Shown: positions 29,335-38,995 of the stretch, in pieces | Position numbering within the stretch: position 1 is the first letter of the stretch | Layout of the letters: each line of letters opens with the position of its first letter | Assembly: GCA_025928515.1 (NCBI GenBank) | Contig: JAICJI010000001.1 | Location: 36,522-100,521, forward strand | DNA length: 64,000 nt | Source: Thermoleophilia bacterium | GTDB lineage: Bacteria > Actinomycetota > Thermoleophilia > Gaiellales > Gaiellaceae | Reading direction: 5' to 3' | Position numbers and translations under genes: made by a program | The notes under the pieces: model-generated | What the model was told of the DNA's origin: nothing | The model's input: the letters and a program-made list of their open reading frames with translations, nothing else | The model's database searches: none

Positions 29335-30114
29335 ATGAGCTGGCCGAGATTTCTCGACAACGCTCCTCCGGCTGACCACGGGGTGCAGATCTACCGTGAG
29401 CTGGACGAGTTGACCGCGTCCGTGGGCCGCTTCCTCGACGCCGGCTTCCAAGCCGGCGAGCCGGCAGTCGTGATCGCTGCCGCCGACCATCGGCAGGCCT
29501 TCACGACGGAGCTCGAGCGCCGCGGCCGCAAGGTCGACGAGCTCGAAGCCGACGGCTTGCTCACGTGGCGCGACGCAAGCGAGATGCTTGCCGCCTTCAT
29601 GGACGGCGACACACCGAGCGCCGACAGGTTCGAGGAGGTCGTCGACCAGGTCGTCGACGAGGTCGCGCGACGCTTCCCGGATCGAACGATCCGGGCTTTC
29701 GGCGAAATGGTCGACATCCTCGTTCAGCGGGGGCAAACGGCTGCTGCGATCGCGCTCGAGGAGCTCTGAAACGGCGTGCTTGCGACGCGCCCCGTCGCGC
29801 TGCTCTGCGGCTACGAGCTCGACGTCTTCGATCTCGAGACGCAAGCCACGACGCTCCCCGAGATCGTCCGGGCGCACACGCATCCGCGCCCGGTCGCCGA
29901 CACGGCGCGGCTCGCTGCCGCCGTGCACGAGAGTCTCACCGAGGTCCTCGGGGCGGAAGCGGCCGCCTGGATCTACGTACGCGTCGCCGAAGAGGTTCCG
30001 CGCACCGCCCTACCGCGTGCGCAAGCGGTGCTCATGTGGCTCAGCCGCCACCGGCCCGGCACTGCCCGCCGCGTCCTACAGGGCGCCCGCTCCCGGTACG
30101 CCTCCGCCACCTAG
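29335..30114 (+). pseudogene. MEDS (DcmR-like sensory) domain protein interrupted by an in-frame TGA at 29767-29769
   Basis: 29335-29769 ends ...AIALEEL-TGA; the same frame continues NGVLATRPVALLCGYELDVFDLETQATTLPEIVRAHTH... to 30114. Confidence 0.7.
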
Positions 30115-30148
30115 AGCCAGTAGCGCGGCAACGCGCATCAGGGCGACC

Positions 30149-30583
30149 TTAGACCCGGCGGCAGTCGGCGCAGACTCCCACGATCTCGACGCGGTGGTCG
30201 GTGGCGACGAAGCCGTGCCTGTCGGCGGCGGCGACGACCCAGTCGTCGAGCCCGCACTCCTGGATCTCGACCACGCGGTGGCAGCGTTCACAGAGCAGGT
30301 GGTGGTGATGCTCGGCGCCGCAGAGCCGGTAGCACTGCTCGCCGCCGTGATGGGAGAGGACATCCACGACGCCCCTCTCGCTCAAGAGCGCGAGCGTCCG
30401 GTAGACGGTGGCGAGGCCGGCCCGCGAGTCGCGGTCGCGCAGACGTGTCCAGAGCTGCTGCGCGGTGACGTCGTCGCGTTCGTGCGCGAGCTCCTCGAGC
30501 ACCTCGAGCCTGCGCGGCGTGGCGCGAACGCCGTTCCGCTCGAGCAGCTCCGACAGACCTCGCGGCGTCGCGGCCATCGGCAC
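30149..30583 (-). CDS. Fur-family metalloregulator (probably Zur-like)
   Basis: RATPRRLEVLEEL...LATVYRTLALLSERGVV...HHHHLLCERCHRVVE; CADC. Confidence 0.9.
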   Translation of the reverse strand: MPMAATPRGLSELLERNGVRATPRRLEVLEELAHERDDVTAQQLWTRLRDRDSRAGLATVYRTLALLSERGVVDVLSHHGGEQCYRLCGAEHHHHLLCERCHRVVEIQECGLDDWVVAAADRHGFVATDHRVEIVGVCADCRRV

Positions 30584-30602
30584 TATCCTAGCTGGTCGTG
30601 GT

Positions 30603-30621
30603 AATGAGAACCGTTATCGTT
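30603..30621. promoter_or_regulatory. Zur/Fur-type box between the Fur-family gene and the ZIP transporter
   Basis: AATGAGAA-CCG-TTATCGTT imperfect palindrome in the divergent intergenic region. Confidence 0.65.
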
Positions 30622-30638
30622 CTCGCCGTGATCCGGCT

Positions 30639-31373
30639 TTGAGCCTGCCCTGGCTGGCCGTGCCCTTGGCCCTGGCCACCGCCTTCTCGACCGTGATGGG
30701 CGGGCTGGCCGCCGTGCGGCTGGCAGGCCGCCTCGGCGACCTCATCGCCCTCTCCGGCGGAGTGGTTGTGGCCATCGCCCTCTTGGACGTCCTGCCCGAG
30801 GCCGAGCGCGAAGTGGGACAACCGGGGCGGGTCTCGCTGCTCGTTGCCCTCGGCTTCGTCCTCTTCTTCCTGGCGAACCGCCTCCTCGTCCTCCATCACC
30901 GCGACGACTCCGACCAGGCCCGCGCCCACCATCGGGTCGGAGCGATGGGGGCCTTCGCCCTTTCAGCCCACTCGGCCGTCGACGGGCTGGGCATCGGCCT
31001 GGGCCTCCACCTCTCACTAGGCACCGGCCTTCTGGTCTTCGCCGCCGTGGCCAGCCACGACTTCGCCGACGGACTGAACACCGTCTCGTTCATCCTCCGC
31101 CAGGGCGGGGGGCGGCGCCGGGCCCTGCGTTGGTTGGCGGTGGACGCCACCGCCCCCATCCTCGGCGCGGCGGTCGGAGCCTCGCTCTCGATCTCGGCCC
31201 ACGGCCTCGGGACCCTCTTGGCTCTCTACGTCGGCTTGTTTCTCTTCCTCGGAGCCTCCGATCTCCTGCCCGAGGCGCACGAGCACCCCTCGCGGTTACG
31301 GGTGGGCCTGACCGTGGCCGGCTTCGGCCTCGTCGCCCTGGTCGTCTGGCTCGCCGGGCTGAGCAGCGCGTAA
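30639..31373 (+). CDS. ZIP family metal transporter
   Basis: HSAVDGLGIGLGLHL and SHDFADGLNTVSFIL ZIP motifs, about 8 TM; TTG start. Confidence 0.88.
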   Translation: MSLPWLAVPLALATAFSTVMGGLAAVRLAGRLGDLIALSGGVVVAIALLDVLPEAEREVGQPGRVSLLVALGFVLFFLANRLLVLHHRDDSDQARAHHRVGAMGAFALSAHSAVDGLGIGLGLHLSLGTGLLVFAAVASHDFADGLNTVSFILRQGGGRRRALRWLAVDATAPILGAAVGASLSISAHGLGTLLALYVGLFLFLGASDLLPEAHEHPSRLRVGLTVAGFGLVALVVWLAGLSSA

Positions 31374-31389
31374 TCCGGCACGGCGGCTG

Positions 31390-31689
31390 TCAGAAGCGCT
31401 TCAGCCGGAGCCCCTCGCGGCGCACGTGCGCCGTGAGATAGCGGACGCCGTCCGGCCCTGCGGCGAGCGCGCGCCGCGAGCCCTTGTCCACGATCGTCGC
31501 CTCGCCTGCGCCCAGCTCGCGCGGCGCACCGTCCACCGTGAGGGTCGCGGACCCCGCGACGACGATGTAGAGGACGTCGCGCTCGTCGTTGACGTGCTCA
31601 GCGGGGCCTTTGCCCGCCGGCCACTCCAACAGGGTCGCGTTGAGGTCGGCGCTCGCGGCACCCCAAACCGGGCCGCCTGCGGCTGCCAT
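31390..31689 (-). CDS. Cupin-domain protein
   Basis: LEWPAGKGPAEHVNDERDVLYIVVAGSATLTVDG. Confidence 0.75.
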   Translation of the reverse strand: MAAAGGPVWGAASADLNATLLEWPAGKGPAEHVNDERDVLYIVVAGSATLTVDGAPRELGAGEATIVDKGSRRALAAGPDGVRYLTAHVRREGLRLKRF

Positions 31690-33302
31690 CAGCGGTCGAG
31701 GCTCTGGAGCATCCGCTGCGTCAGATGAAGCGACGTTCGCGTCGCCGCCAGCCGGCCGGCGGCGACCGTGACCCGGTATTCGACGGGACGGAGCGTCAGC
31801 GGCGTCCTGAACTTGCCGCTCGAATCGAGGATCGGATGCGCAACGACGCGCCACCGGCCGCGCACGAGGCGCCAGACCGCGACAGCCCCGTCCGGCTTCG
31901 GCGAGACCGCGCCCGCGAGCAGCCGGCGGCTCAGCGCCTGCACCTGCACATGCGGCGCGACCGCGACCGACACCGACGTCCCGCTCGTTCCGGGCGCGAC
32001 CAGCCGGAAGGCGGTGCTCGCATGCGGCTCGAGCTGGAGCTGTGCCGGGCCGCTCAGCTGCCGGACGGTGCGCCACGCGCCGCTCGGGCTCCGCTGCTCG
32101 AGCAGCGCGCCCTTCACGTTCGCCGCCCGCGCCGCGACCGTCACGCGTCCGCCGTAGAGCAAGTGGGAGCTGCTCGTCGAGAGCTGCAGGTCTCCGATCG
32201 AGAACCAAGTCGACTGGAGGTGGAGCGCTCTGGCGATGGCCGCTCCGCTGCGGCTGGCTACGGCCCCCGAGGCGAGGTGGAAGAGCACCGAGGCGGCGCG
32301 CGCGCTCGCGTTCCTCTCCACGCTCGCCGACTCGATGGCGCTGCCGAGGCCGAGCCGCGCCGCGAGCCGCGGGCCGGAGAATCCGAACGGCCCCCAGTCG
32401 TGGTGCGGCGAGTACGTGTCGTAGGGATCCGGCACCGAGCGCAGATACGGGATCGGCGACGCGGTCGGCCACGCATCCTGCACGGCCTCGGTGCGGCCGC
32501 CCGAGCTCGAGGAGTAGTACGTCCGGGCCACCCGACCGTTCCACGTGAGAACCTGGCCGAGCGTGGAGTAGACCGCACGGTCGGAACGCGGCGTCTCCGC
32601 TGCGACGCCGCCGTAGACCTGGTCGGCTGTCGTAGGCACGAGGTCGTACCACGAGTCGGGCCGCAGCTCGGCGACTGCGTAGGAGCGGGCGGCCACCGCT
32701 TGCGCCTCGAGCGCAGCGAGCGGCCAATGAGAGGGCGATTCCGACGGGACGACGCCGCGCAGGTACGTGTCTAGCGAGAGACCGTTGACCACCGAGACGC
32801 CCCCGCCGGAGGTGCGCAGCGCGAGCGTCCCGTGGTATGCGCGACCGTCGAGCTCGAGCGGGGCGCGGTCGCACTCGAGGAGGGCGAAGCGCCCAAACGA
32901 GAGCCCTGCCCCGTGGTGCCGCGCGGGGAAGACGAGCCGAGAACCGACGCCGTACGTCCCCGCGGCGAGCGTTTTCGTCAGCCGTCGTCCGTCGGAGACG
33001 CGCATCGGAGTCGCGCAACCCACCGTGACCGAGCTCGCGCCACGGGCGAGCAGGACGCGAACACGCATCTCGCCGACCTGGCTCATCTTCGTCCCGGGGT
33101 AGTAGTGCGCGAGGATCCGGCGGTAGATCCATCCGTGCCGCGCGTAGCCGTATGCGCCCCATTGGCTCATGCCGACCCCGTGTCCCCAGCCGTGGCCGGT
33201 GACGATCAGCGCCGTGCCTGCGCGCGCCGTGGCCGCGGTCGCGCAGACGACCACCGAGAGCCCCAGGGCTACCCCCAACCTCACGCGCACGGCGATGTTC
33301 AT
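31689..33302 (-). CDS. SpoIID/LytB-domain secreted protein
   Basis: GHGWGHGVGMSQWGAYGYA; LDTYLRGVVPSESPSHWPLAALEAQAVAARSYA; N-terminal signal peptide. Confidence 0.92.
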   Translation of the reverse strand: MNIAVRVRLGVALGLSVVVCATAATARAGTALIVTGHGWGHGVGMSQWGAYGYARHGWIYRRILAHYYPGTKMSQVGEMRVRVLLARGASSVTVGCATPMRVSDGRRLTKTLAAGTYGVGSRLVFPARHHGAGLSFGRFALLECDRAPLELDGRAYHGTLALRTSGGGVSVVNGLSLDTYLRGVVPSESPSHWPLAALEAQAVAARSYAVAELRPDSWYDLVPTTADQVYGGVAAETPRSDRAVYSTLGQVLTWNGRVARTYYSSSSGGRTEAVQDAWPTASPIPYLRSVPDPYDTYSPHHDWGPFGFSGPRLAARLGLGSAIESASVERNASARAASVLFHLASGAVASRSGAAIARALHLQSTWFSIGDLQLSTSSSHLLYGGRVTVAARAANVKGALLEQRSPSGAWRTVRQLSGPAQLQLEPHASTAFRLVAPGTSGTSVSVAVAPHVQVQALSRRLLAGAVSPKPDGAVAVWRLVRGRWRVVAHPILDSSGKFRTPLTLRPVEYRVTVAAGRLAATRTSLHLTQRMLQSLDR

Positions 33303-33395
33303 TCCACCTCCCAGGCCGGCCAAACGAGGAAGAGTAGAGCCGACCGCGCCGAGTCGCCCGAGTCTTTCGGCGAGGCGGAGCCTAGACTCGGCCCC

Positions 33396-35015
33396 ATGCG
33401 CAGGCTGCTCGTCGCGAACCGGGGGGAGATCGCGCTGCGCATCTTCCGCGCGTGCCGCGCCGAGGGAATCGAGACGGTCGCCGTCGCCGCGCCCGACGAT
33501 CGCGGCTCGCTGCACGCCGAGTCCGCGGACGCGCTCGTCGAGATCTCGTCGTACCTCGATCCGGCCGAGCACGTGCGGGCGGCCCGCGACTCCGGCGCCG
33601 ATGCCGTCCACCCCGGCTACGGCTTCCTCTCGGAGAGCGCCGAGCTCGCCGAGGCCGTGCTCGAGGCCGGGCTGACCTGGGTCGGGCCGCCGCCGGCGGC
33701 GTTGCGGGCCGGCGGGGACAAGCTCGCTGCGAAGGAGACGGCGCGCGCGGCGGGAGTTCCCGTCCTGCCGAGCGGGCCGCCGGAGGAGATCGGCTTTCCG
33801 CTGCTCGTCAAGGCGGCCGCGGGCGGCGGCGGGCGCGGGATGCGCGTGGTTCGCACGCCGGAGGAGCTCGACGAAGCGCTCGAGGCCGCGCGCCGCGAGG
33901 CTGCAGCGGCATTCGGCGACGACGCCGTCTTCTGCGAGCGCTACCTCGAGCGGCCGCGCCACGTCGAGATCCAGCTGCTCGCCGATGCGCACGGCAACGT
34001 CGTCGCGCTCGGCGAGCGCGACTGCTCGATCCAGCGCCGTCACCAGAAGGTGCTCGAGGAGTCCCCGTCGCCCGCGCTCGATCCGGATCTGCGCGCGCGG
34101 ATGAGCGATGCCGCCGTCGCCTTCGCGCGCGCTATCTGCTACGAGAGCGCGGGCACGGCCGAGTTCGTGCTCGACGGCCGTGACTTCTGGTTCCTCGAGC
34201 TCAACGCCCGGATCCAGGTCGAGCATCCCGTGACGGAGCTCGTAACCGGCGTCGACATCGTGCGGGAGCAGCTCCGCATCGCGTCCGGAGAAGCCCTGTC
34301 CAACTTAGTAACAAGTTGTTACTTGCGCGGTCACGCCGTGGAGGTACGGCTGTACGCGGAGGATCCGCGCTCGTTCCTCCCCCAGGCCGGTCGACTCGAG
34401 CGGCTGCGCCTGCCCGAGGGGATCCGTGTCGACTCCGGCGTGCGCGAGGGCGACGAGATCGGCACCGCGTACGACCCGATGATCGCGAAGCTCATCGCCG
34501 CCGGCGACACGCGCGAGGAGGCGTTCGACCGGCTGGCGCAGGCGCTCCGCGAAACGGAGATCGGCGGCGTGACGACGAACCTGCCGTTCCTCCGCTGGCT
34601 CGTCGCGCATCCACTCGTTCGCGCAGGCCGCGTCACGACCGCGTTCCTGACCGAGAATCCGGCTCTAGCGGAGCTGCCGGCCACCGCGCCGGCCGAGGTC
34701 TGGAGCGAGCCGTGGCGGCTGAACCTTCCACCGCCGCCCCCGCGCCCCGCGCCCGACGTGGACGACGCGGCCGGCGCGCACGGCCCCGGCGGGCACGAGC
34801 AGGCGGAGCTCGTCGCGCCGATGCCCGGCACCGTCATCCGCGTGCTCGTCGAGCCGGGAGCGAAGGTCTCCGCGCGGCAGCCGCTCGTCGTGCTCGAGGC
34901 GATGAAGATGGAGACCCCGCTCGTCTCGCCCTACGAAGCGACGGTTCGCACAGTCCACGTCTCGGAAGGCGATCATGTCGCGGGCGGCGCTGTGCTCGTA
35001 GAATTGGACGAGTGA
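33396..35015 (+). CDS. Acyl-CoA carboxylase biotin carboxylase/BCCP subunit
   Basis: RRLLVANRGEIALRIFRACRAEGI..., FLELNARIQVEHPVTE, C-terminal VLEAMKMETP biotinylation motif. Confidence 0.95.
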   Translation: MRRLLVANRGEIALRIFRACRAEGIETVAVAAPDDRGSLHAESADALVEISSYLDPAEHVRAARDSGADAVHPGYGFLSESAELAEAVLEAGLTWVGPPPAALRAGGDKLAAKETARAAGVPVLPSGPPEEIGFPLLVKAAAGGGGRGMRVVRTPEELDEALEAARREAAAAFGDDAVFCERYLERPRHVEIQLLADAHGNVVALGERDCSIQRRHQKVLEESPSPALDPDLRARMSDAAVAFARAICYESAGTAEFVLDGRDFWFLELNARIQVEHPVTELVTGVDIVREQLRIASGEALSNLVTSCYLRGHAVEVRLYAEDPRSFLPQAGRLERLRLPEGIRVDSGVREGDEIGTAYDPMIAKLIAAGDTREEAFDRLAQALRETEIGGVTTNLPFLRWLVAHPLVRAGRVTTAFLTENPALAELPATAPAEVWSEPWRLNLPPPPPRPAPDVDDAAGAHGPGGHEQAELVAPMPGTVIRVLVEPGAKVSARQPLVVLEAMKMETPLVSPYEATVRTVHVSEGDHVAGGAVLVELDE

Positions 35016-35179
35016 CCGAGGGGGGCGAGAAGCCGGAGCTGTTCCTCCCGAAGACGACGGCGTTCTTCACCGGCGCGAGCCTGCTGCTTCTGCTCGTCTT
35101 CCTGGCCATCCTCGTGGTGGCTGCGATCCTGCTCGTCGACCTCCACTGGGCCCTCGGCGGCGGCGCTGCCGGCGACTAG
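35012..35179 (+). CDS. Small single-TM membrane protein
   Basis: 55 aa; FFTGASLLLLLVFLAILVVAAILLVDLHW; overlaps the upstream stop. Confidence 0.6.
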   Translation: MTEGGEKPELFLPKTTAFFTGASLLLLLVFLAILVVAAILLVDLHWALGGGAAGD

Positions 35180-35493
35180 CTCGGGAAGAGCTTCTGGAGC
35201 TTCATCGCGGCACCCATGTCGCCCTTCAGCTTGAGCTTGCCGGTCATGTAGGCGCTCGTCGGGTTTTGCTCGCCGGCGACGATCTTCTCGAAGATCTCCT
35301 GGGAGGCACTGATCGTGCAGTCCGCCGCGTCCTCGATCCCGTCGTGGACGCTGACGTTGCCTTCGACGACCTTGACCGTCCACTGGCCGGCGCCCTCGAT
35401 GTCGAAGGCGTACGAGTTGTTCATGCCGGCCGTCTTCGACGTGTCGGCGCGGGACGGAAGCGTCTCGAAGAACTCCTGCACGGTGACTGGCAT
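35176..35493 (-). CDS. SCP2 sterol-binding domain protein
   Basis: YAFDIEGAGQWTVKVVEGNVSVHDG...CTISASQEIFEKIVAGEQNPTSAYMTGKLKLKGDMGAAMKL. Confidence 0.88.
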   Translation of the reverse strand: MPVTVQEFFETLPSRADTSKTAGMNNSYAFDIEGAGQWTVKVVEGNVSVHDGIEDAADCTISASQEIFEKIVAGEQNPTSAYMTGKLKLKGDMGAAMKLQKLFPS

Positions 35494-35567
35494 CTCTCGC
35501 TCCTTCTCGGGGTTCCGGGCGAGTCTATGCACCGCTAAGAGTGGCGCACCGATACCATCGCGCTCCG

Positions 35568-37049
35568 ATGACGAAGGTCGAGATCGCGCTGCCGGGACAG
35601 GCGGGAGCGGACGCCATAGCCGTCCCGGTCGCCCAGCCGCTCGGGGGGAACGGTGCGCAGATCCTCGACGACAAGCTCGGGGGCCGGCTCGCGAAGCTCG
35701 GCGACAGCGGGGAGCTGCGCGGCGAGCGCGGCGAGAGCGTCCTCCTCCACCTGAACGGCGAGCTCGAGGCGCCGCGGCTCGTCGCCGCCGGCGTCGGGAA
35801 GCGCGAAGACGTCGATGCCGACGCGCTGCGCACGGCGGGCTCGGCCGCGGCGAACGCGCTCTCGCGCGTCGGGGGCACGCTCGTCTGGCTGCTCGACGAG
35901 TCGCTCCCGGTGCCGCTCCCGGAGCAGGCCGCCGCGCTCGTCGAAGGGACTATCCTCGGCGCGTACTCGCCGGGCCACTGGAAGTCGCAGAACGAGACGC
36001 TGGCGCCGGAACGGATCGTCGTGGGCCACTCCGACGACCCTGAGTTGCAAGCGGCCGTGGAGCGTGCCGCGATCGTCGCCGAGCGCGCGAACCGCGCCCG
36101 CGATCTCGCGAACATGCCGCCGAACGAGCTCACCCCCCACACCCTGGGCGAGAAGGCGCAGGAGTTGGCTCGCGAGCACGAGCACCTGACCTGCGACGTC
36201 CTCGCAACCCCCGAGCTCGACAAGCTCGGCATGGGCGCCTTGACGGCGGTCGGCCGCGGCAGCCGCAACGAGCCGCGCCTGATCGTCCTGCGTTACGACC
36301 CGCCCGAGGCGAAGGACGATCTCGTGCTCGGCCTCGTCGGCAAGTCGATCACGTTCGACGCCGGCGGCATCTCGATCAAGCCGTCCGGCGGGATGCAGGA
36401 CATGAAGGGCGACATGGCCGGCGGCGCCGGAACCCTGCATGGGATCGGGGCGCTCGCCGCGCTCGGCACCCCGGTGCGGGCGGTCGCCGCACTCGCCGCC
36501 GCCGAGAACCTGCCGGGCGGCGACGCATTCAGGCCGGGCGACATCCTCCGTGCCGCGAACGGCAAGACCATCGAGATCATCAACACCGACGCCGAGGGCC
36601 GCCTCGTGCTCGCCGACGCGCTCTGGTACGTCCGCCGCGAGGGAGCGACCCACGTCCTCGACCTCGCGACTCTGACCGGCGCGATGGAGCTCGCGCTCGG
36701 CGACCTCTACGCCGGCGGCTTCTCGAACGACGCCGCGTGGGGCGAGCAGATCGGCGAGGCTGGCCGCCGCAGCGGCGACCTCGTCTGGCCGTTCCCGCTG
36801 CATCCGCGCTATCGCCGCTACATCGACTCGGCCTTCGCGGACATGAAGAACAGCTCGACCCTGCGCCAGGGCTCGCCCGCGCTCGCCGCCGAGTTCCTCC
36901 AGGAGTTCGCCGGCGACGGCCCCTGGTGCCACGTCGACATGGCCGGCCCCGGCTTCCTCGAGCGGAGCCGCGGCGACTATATGCGCGTGCCCGGGGGCAC
37001 GGGCTACGGCGTCCGGCTCATCGCCGAGCTCGGCAGGATGCTGGCTTGA
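35568..37049 (+). CDS. pepA: Leucyl aminopeptidase (M17)
   Basis: GKSITFDAGGISIKPSGGMQDMKGDMAGGA; NTDAEGRLVLADAL. Confidence 0.95.
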   Translation: MTKVEIALPGQAGADAIAVPVAQPLGGNGAQILDDKLGGRLAKLGDSGELRGERGESVLLHLNGELEAPRLVAAGVGKREDVDADALRTAGSAAANALSRVGGTLVWLLDESLPVPLPEQAAALVEGTILGAYSPGHWKSQNETLAPERIVVGHSDDPELQAAVERAAIVAERANRARDLANMPPNELTPHTLGEKAQELAREHEHLTCDVLATPELDKLGMGALTAVGRGSRNEPRLIVLRYDPPEAKDDLVLGLVGKSITFDAGGISIKPSGGMQDMKGDMAGGAGTLHGIGALAALGTPVRAVAALAAAENLPGGDAFRPGDILRAANGKTIEIINTDAEGRLVLADALWYVRREGATHVLDLATLTGAMELALGDLYAGGFSNDAAWGEQIGEAGRRSGDLVWPFPLHPRYRRYIDSAFADMKNSSTLRQGSPALAAEFLQEFAGDGPWCHVDMAGPGFLERSRGDYMRVPGGTGYGVRLIAELGRMLA

Positions 37050-38179
37050 ACTTCGCGCTCTCGGACGAGCAGGAGCTCATCCGCCGCACCGTCCGCGAGT
37101 TCGCGGAGACGAAGGTCGCTCCCGTCGCCGAGGAGCTCGACCGCGAGTCGCGCTTCCCCTACGAAATCGTCGGCGAGCTCGCCGCGCTCGGCCTGATGGG
37201 GTTGCCCATTCCGGAGCAGTACGGCGGCGCAGGCGGCGACACCATCTCGTACGCAATAGCGATCGAGGAGCTGACACGCATCGACTCCTCGGTCGCCATC
37301 ACCGTCGCGGCCCACACCTCGCTCGGGACGATGCCGATCCTCCTCTTCGGCAACGAGGAGCAGAAACGGGAGTGGCTGCCGCGGCTCGCTTCCGGCCAGG
37401 GGCTTGCCGCATTCGGGCTGACCGAGCCCGACGCCGGGTCCGACGCCGGTGCGACCCGCACCAAGGCCGAGCTACGTGACGGCGAGTGGGTGATCGACGG
37501 CTCGAAGATCTTCATCACGAACGCGGGCACCGACATCAGCGCCTGCGTCTCGATCACCGCCCGCACCGGCGAGGACGAGATCTCGAACCTGATCGTCCCG
37601 AACGGCACACCCGGCTACGAGATCTCCGGCCCGATGCACAAGCTCGGCTGGCACGCCTCCGACACGCGCGAGCTCTCCTTCCGCTCGTGCGCCGTGCCGG
37701 AAGGGAACCTGTTGGGCGAGCGCGGCCGCGGCTTCCGGCAGTTCATGGAGATCCTCGACGGCGGCCGCATCTCGGTCGCGGCGATGGGCGTCGGGCTCGC
37801 GCAGGGCGCGTACGACCTCGCGACCGCCTACGCGAAGGAGAGGCACCAGTTCGGGCAGCCGATCTCAAGCTTCCAGGCGATCCAGTTCCAGCTCGCCGAC
37901 ATGGCGACCGAGATCGAGGCGGGCCGGCAGCTCGTCTATCGCGCCGCGTGGCTCAAGGACGAGGGCAAGCCGTTCGCCCTCGCCGCCGCGCAGGCGAAGC
38001 TCTACACCGGGATCCTGTCGAACCGCGTCGTGAACTCGGCGCTCCAGATCCACGGCGGCTACGGCTTCATGGACGAGTTCGCGATCTCGCGCCTGTACCG
38101 CGATCAGAAGATCCTCGAGATCGGCGAGGGCACCAACGAGGTGCAGCGCATGGTGATCGCGAAGCACCTCGGCCTCTAG
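37046..38179 (+). CDS. Acyl-CoA dehydrogenase
   Basis: FGLTEPDAGSDAG, IDGSKIFITNAGTD, YAKERHQFGQPISSFQAIQFQLADMATEIEA, QIHGGYGFMDEF. Confidence 0.95.
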   Translation: MNFALSDEQELIRRTVREFAETKVAPVAEELDRESRFPYEIVGELAALGLMGLPIPEQYGGAGGDTISYAIAIEELTRIDSSVAITVAAHTSLGTMPILLFGNEEQKREWLPRLASGQGLAAFGLTEPDAGSDAGATRTKAELRDGEWVIDGSKIFITNAGTDISACVSITARTGEDEISNLIVPNGTPGYEISGPMHKLGWHASDTRELSFRSCAVPEGNLLGERGRGFRQFMEILDGGRISVAAMGVGLAQGAYDLATAYAKERHQFGQPISSFQAIQFQLADMATEIEAGRQLVYRAAWLKDEGKPFALAAAQAKLYTGILSNRVVNSALQIHGGYGFMDEFAISRLYRDQKILEIGEGTNEVQRMVIAKHLGL

Positions 38180-38215
38180 CGCCGACCTCGGCCCATCGGA
38201 GGCACAATCGACGGC

Positions 38216-38995
38216 GTGATCCCGGTCATCGTGGCAGCTGTCGTGGCGCTTCTCTTTGCCCAGGCCGTCGTGCGCCTGCGCCGGCGTGGGCGTGCCGACC
38301 ATGCGGGTTGGGACCGTGTCGCACTGTTCGCGCTCGGTCTCGCGGTGACGCTGTTCGCGCTCGTCGGCCCGCTCGACCGGATCGCCGACGACAAGCTCCT
38401 CTCGGCGCACATGGGCCAGCACGTCCTGATCGGGGATCTCGGCCCCGCGCTCATGGTCACGGCGCTGCGCGGACCGCTGCTCGTCTTCCTTCTCCCCGCG
38501 CCGGTCCTCGCGCCGCTCGCCCGCAACGCTCACGTCCGCGCCGTCCTCGGGAGGCTGCTCCGCCCGCGCGTAGCCTTCGTGCTCTGGGCCGCGAACCTCG
38601 CCGTCTGGCACGTGCCGTACCTCTACGACGCTGCGCTCAGTCACGCGGAGCTCCACGACTTCGAGCACGTCTGCTGGACACTCTGCGGGGTACTCGTCTG
38701 GACGCTGCTCGTCGATCCGGGCTCACATCGCCGGCTGAGTGTCGGCGGACGGGTCGCGCTCGCGGCCGCGCTCTTCGCAGCCGGTCAGATCCTCACCGAC
38801 GTGCTCGTCTTCTCCTTCACTGCCCTCTATCCGTTCTACCGGGGCGCGTACGGGATCTCAGCGGTCACCGACCAGCAGCTCTCGGGGATCGTGATGATGG
38901 TCGAGCAGCTGCTTACGCTTGGGACCTGCGTTGCGCTGCTCCTGCGGCCCCGCCGGCGCCGCTCCCGCGCGGCCCGCCTCGCCGCCGCGACGTGA
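38216..38995 (+). CDS. CtaG-family cytochrome c oxidase assembly protein, copy 1
   Basis: Multi-TM; HMGQHVLIGDLGPALMV; AVWHVPYLYDAAL; DQQLSGIVMMVEQ. Confidence 0.82.
   Translation: MIPVIVAAVVALLFAQAVVRLRRRGRADHAGWDRVALFALGLAVTLFALVGPLDRIADDKLLSAHMGQHVLIGDLGPALMVTALRGPLLVFLLPAPVLAPLARNAHVRAVLGRLLRPRVAFVLWAANLAVWHVPYLYDAALSHAELHDFEHVCWTLCGVLVWTLLVDPGSHRRLSVGGRVALAAALFAAGQILTDVLVFSFTALYPFYRGAYGISAVTDQQLSGIVMMVEQLLTLGTCVALLLRPRRRRSRAARLAAAT

Noticed and set aside
29767-29769. Genetic-code reassignment (TGA = Trp) as explanation for the MEDS stop
   Set aside because: TGA serves as a normal stop in many genes here (for example RR at 3945 and MSP-type ORFs) and the tRNA-Trp anticodon is CCA.
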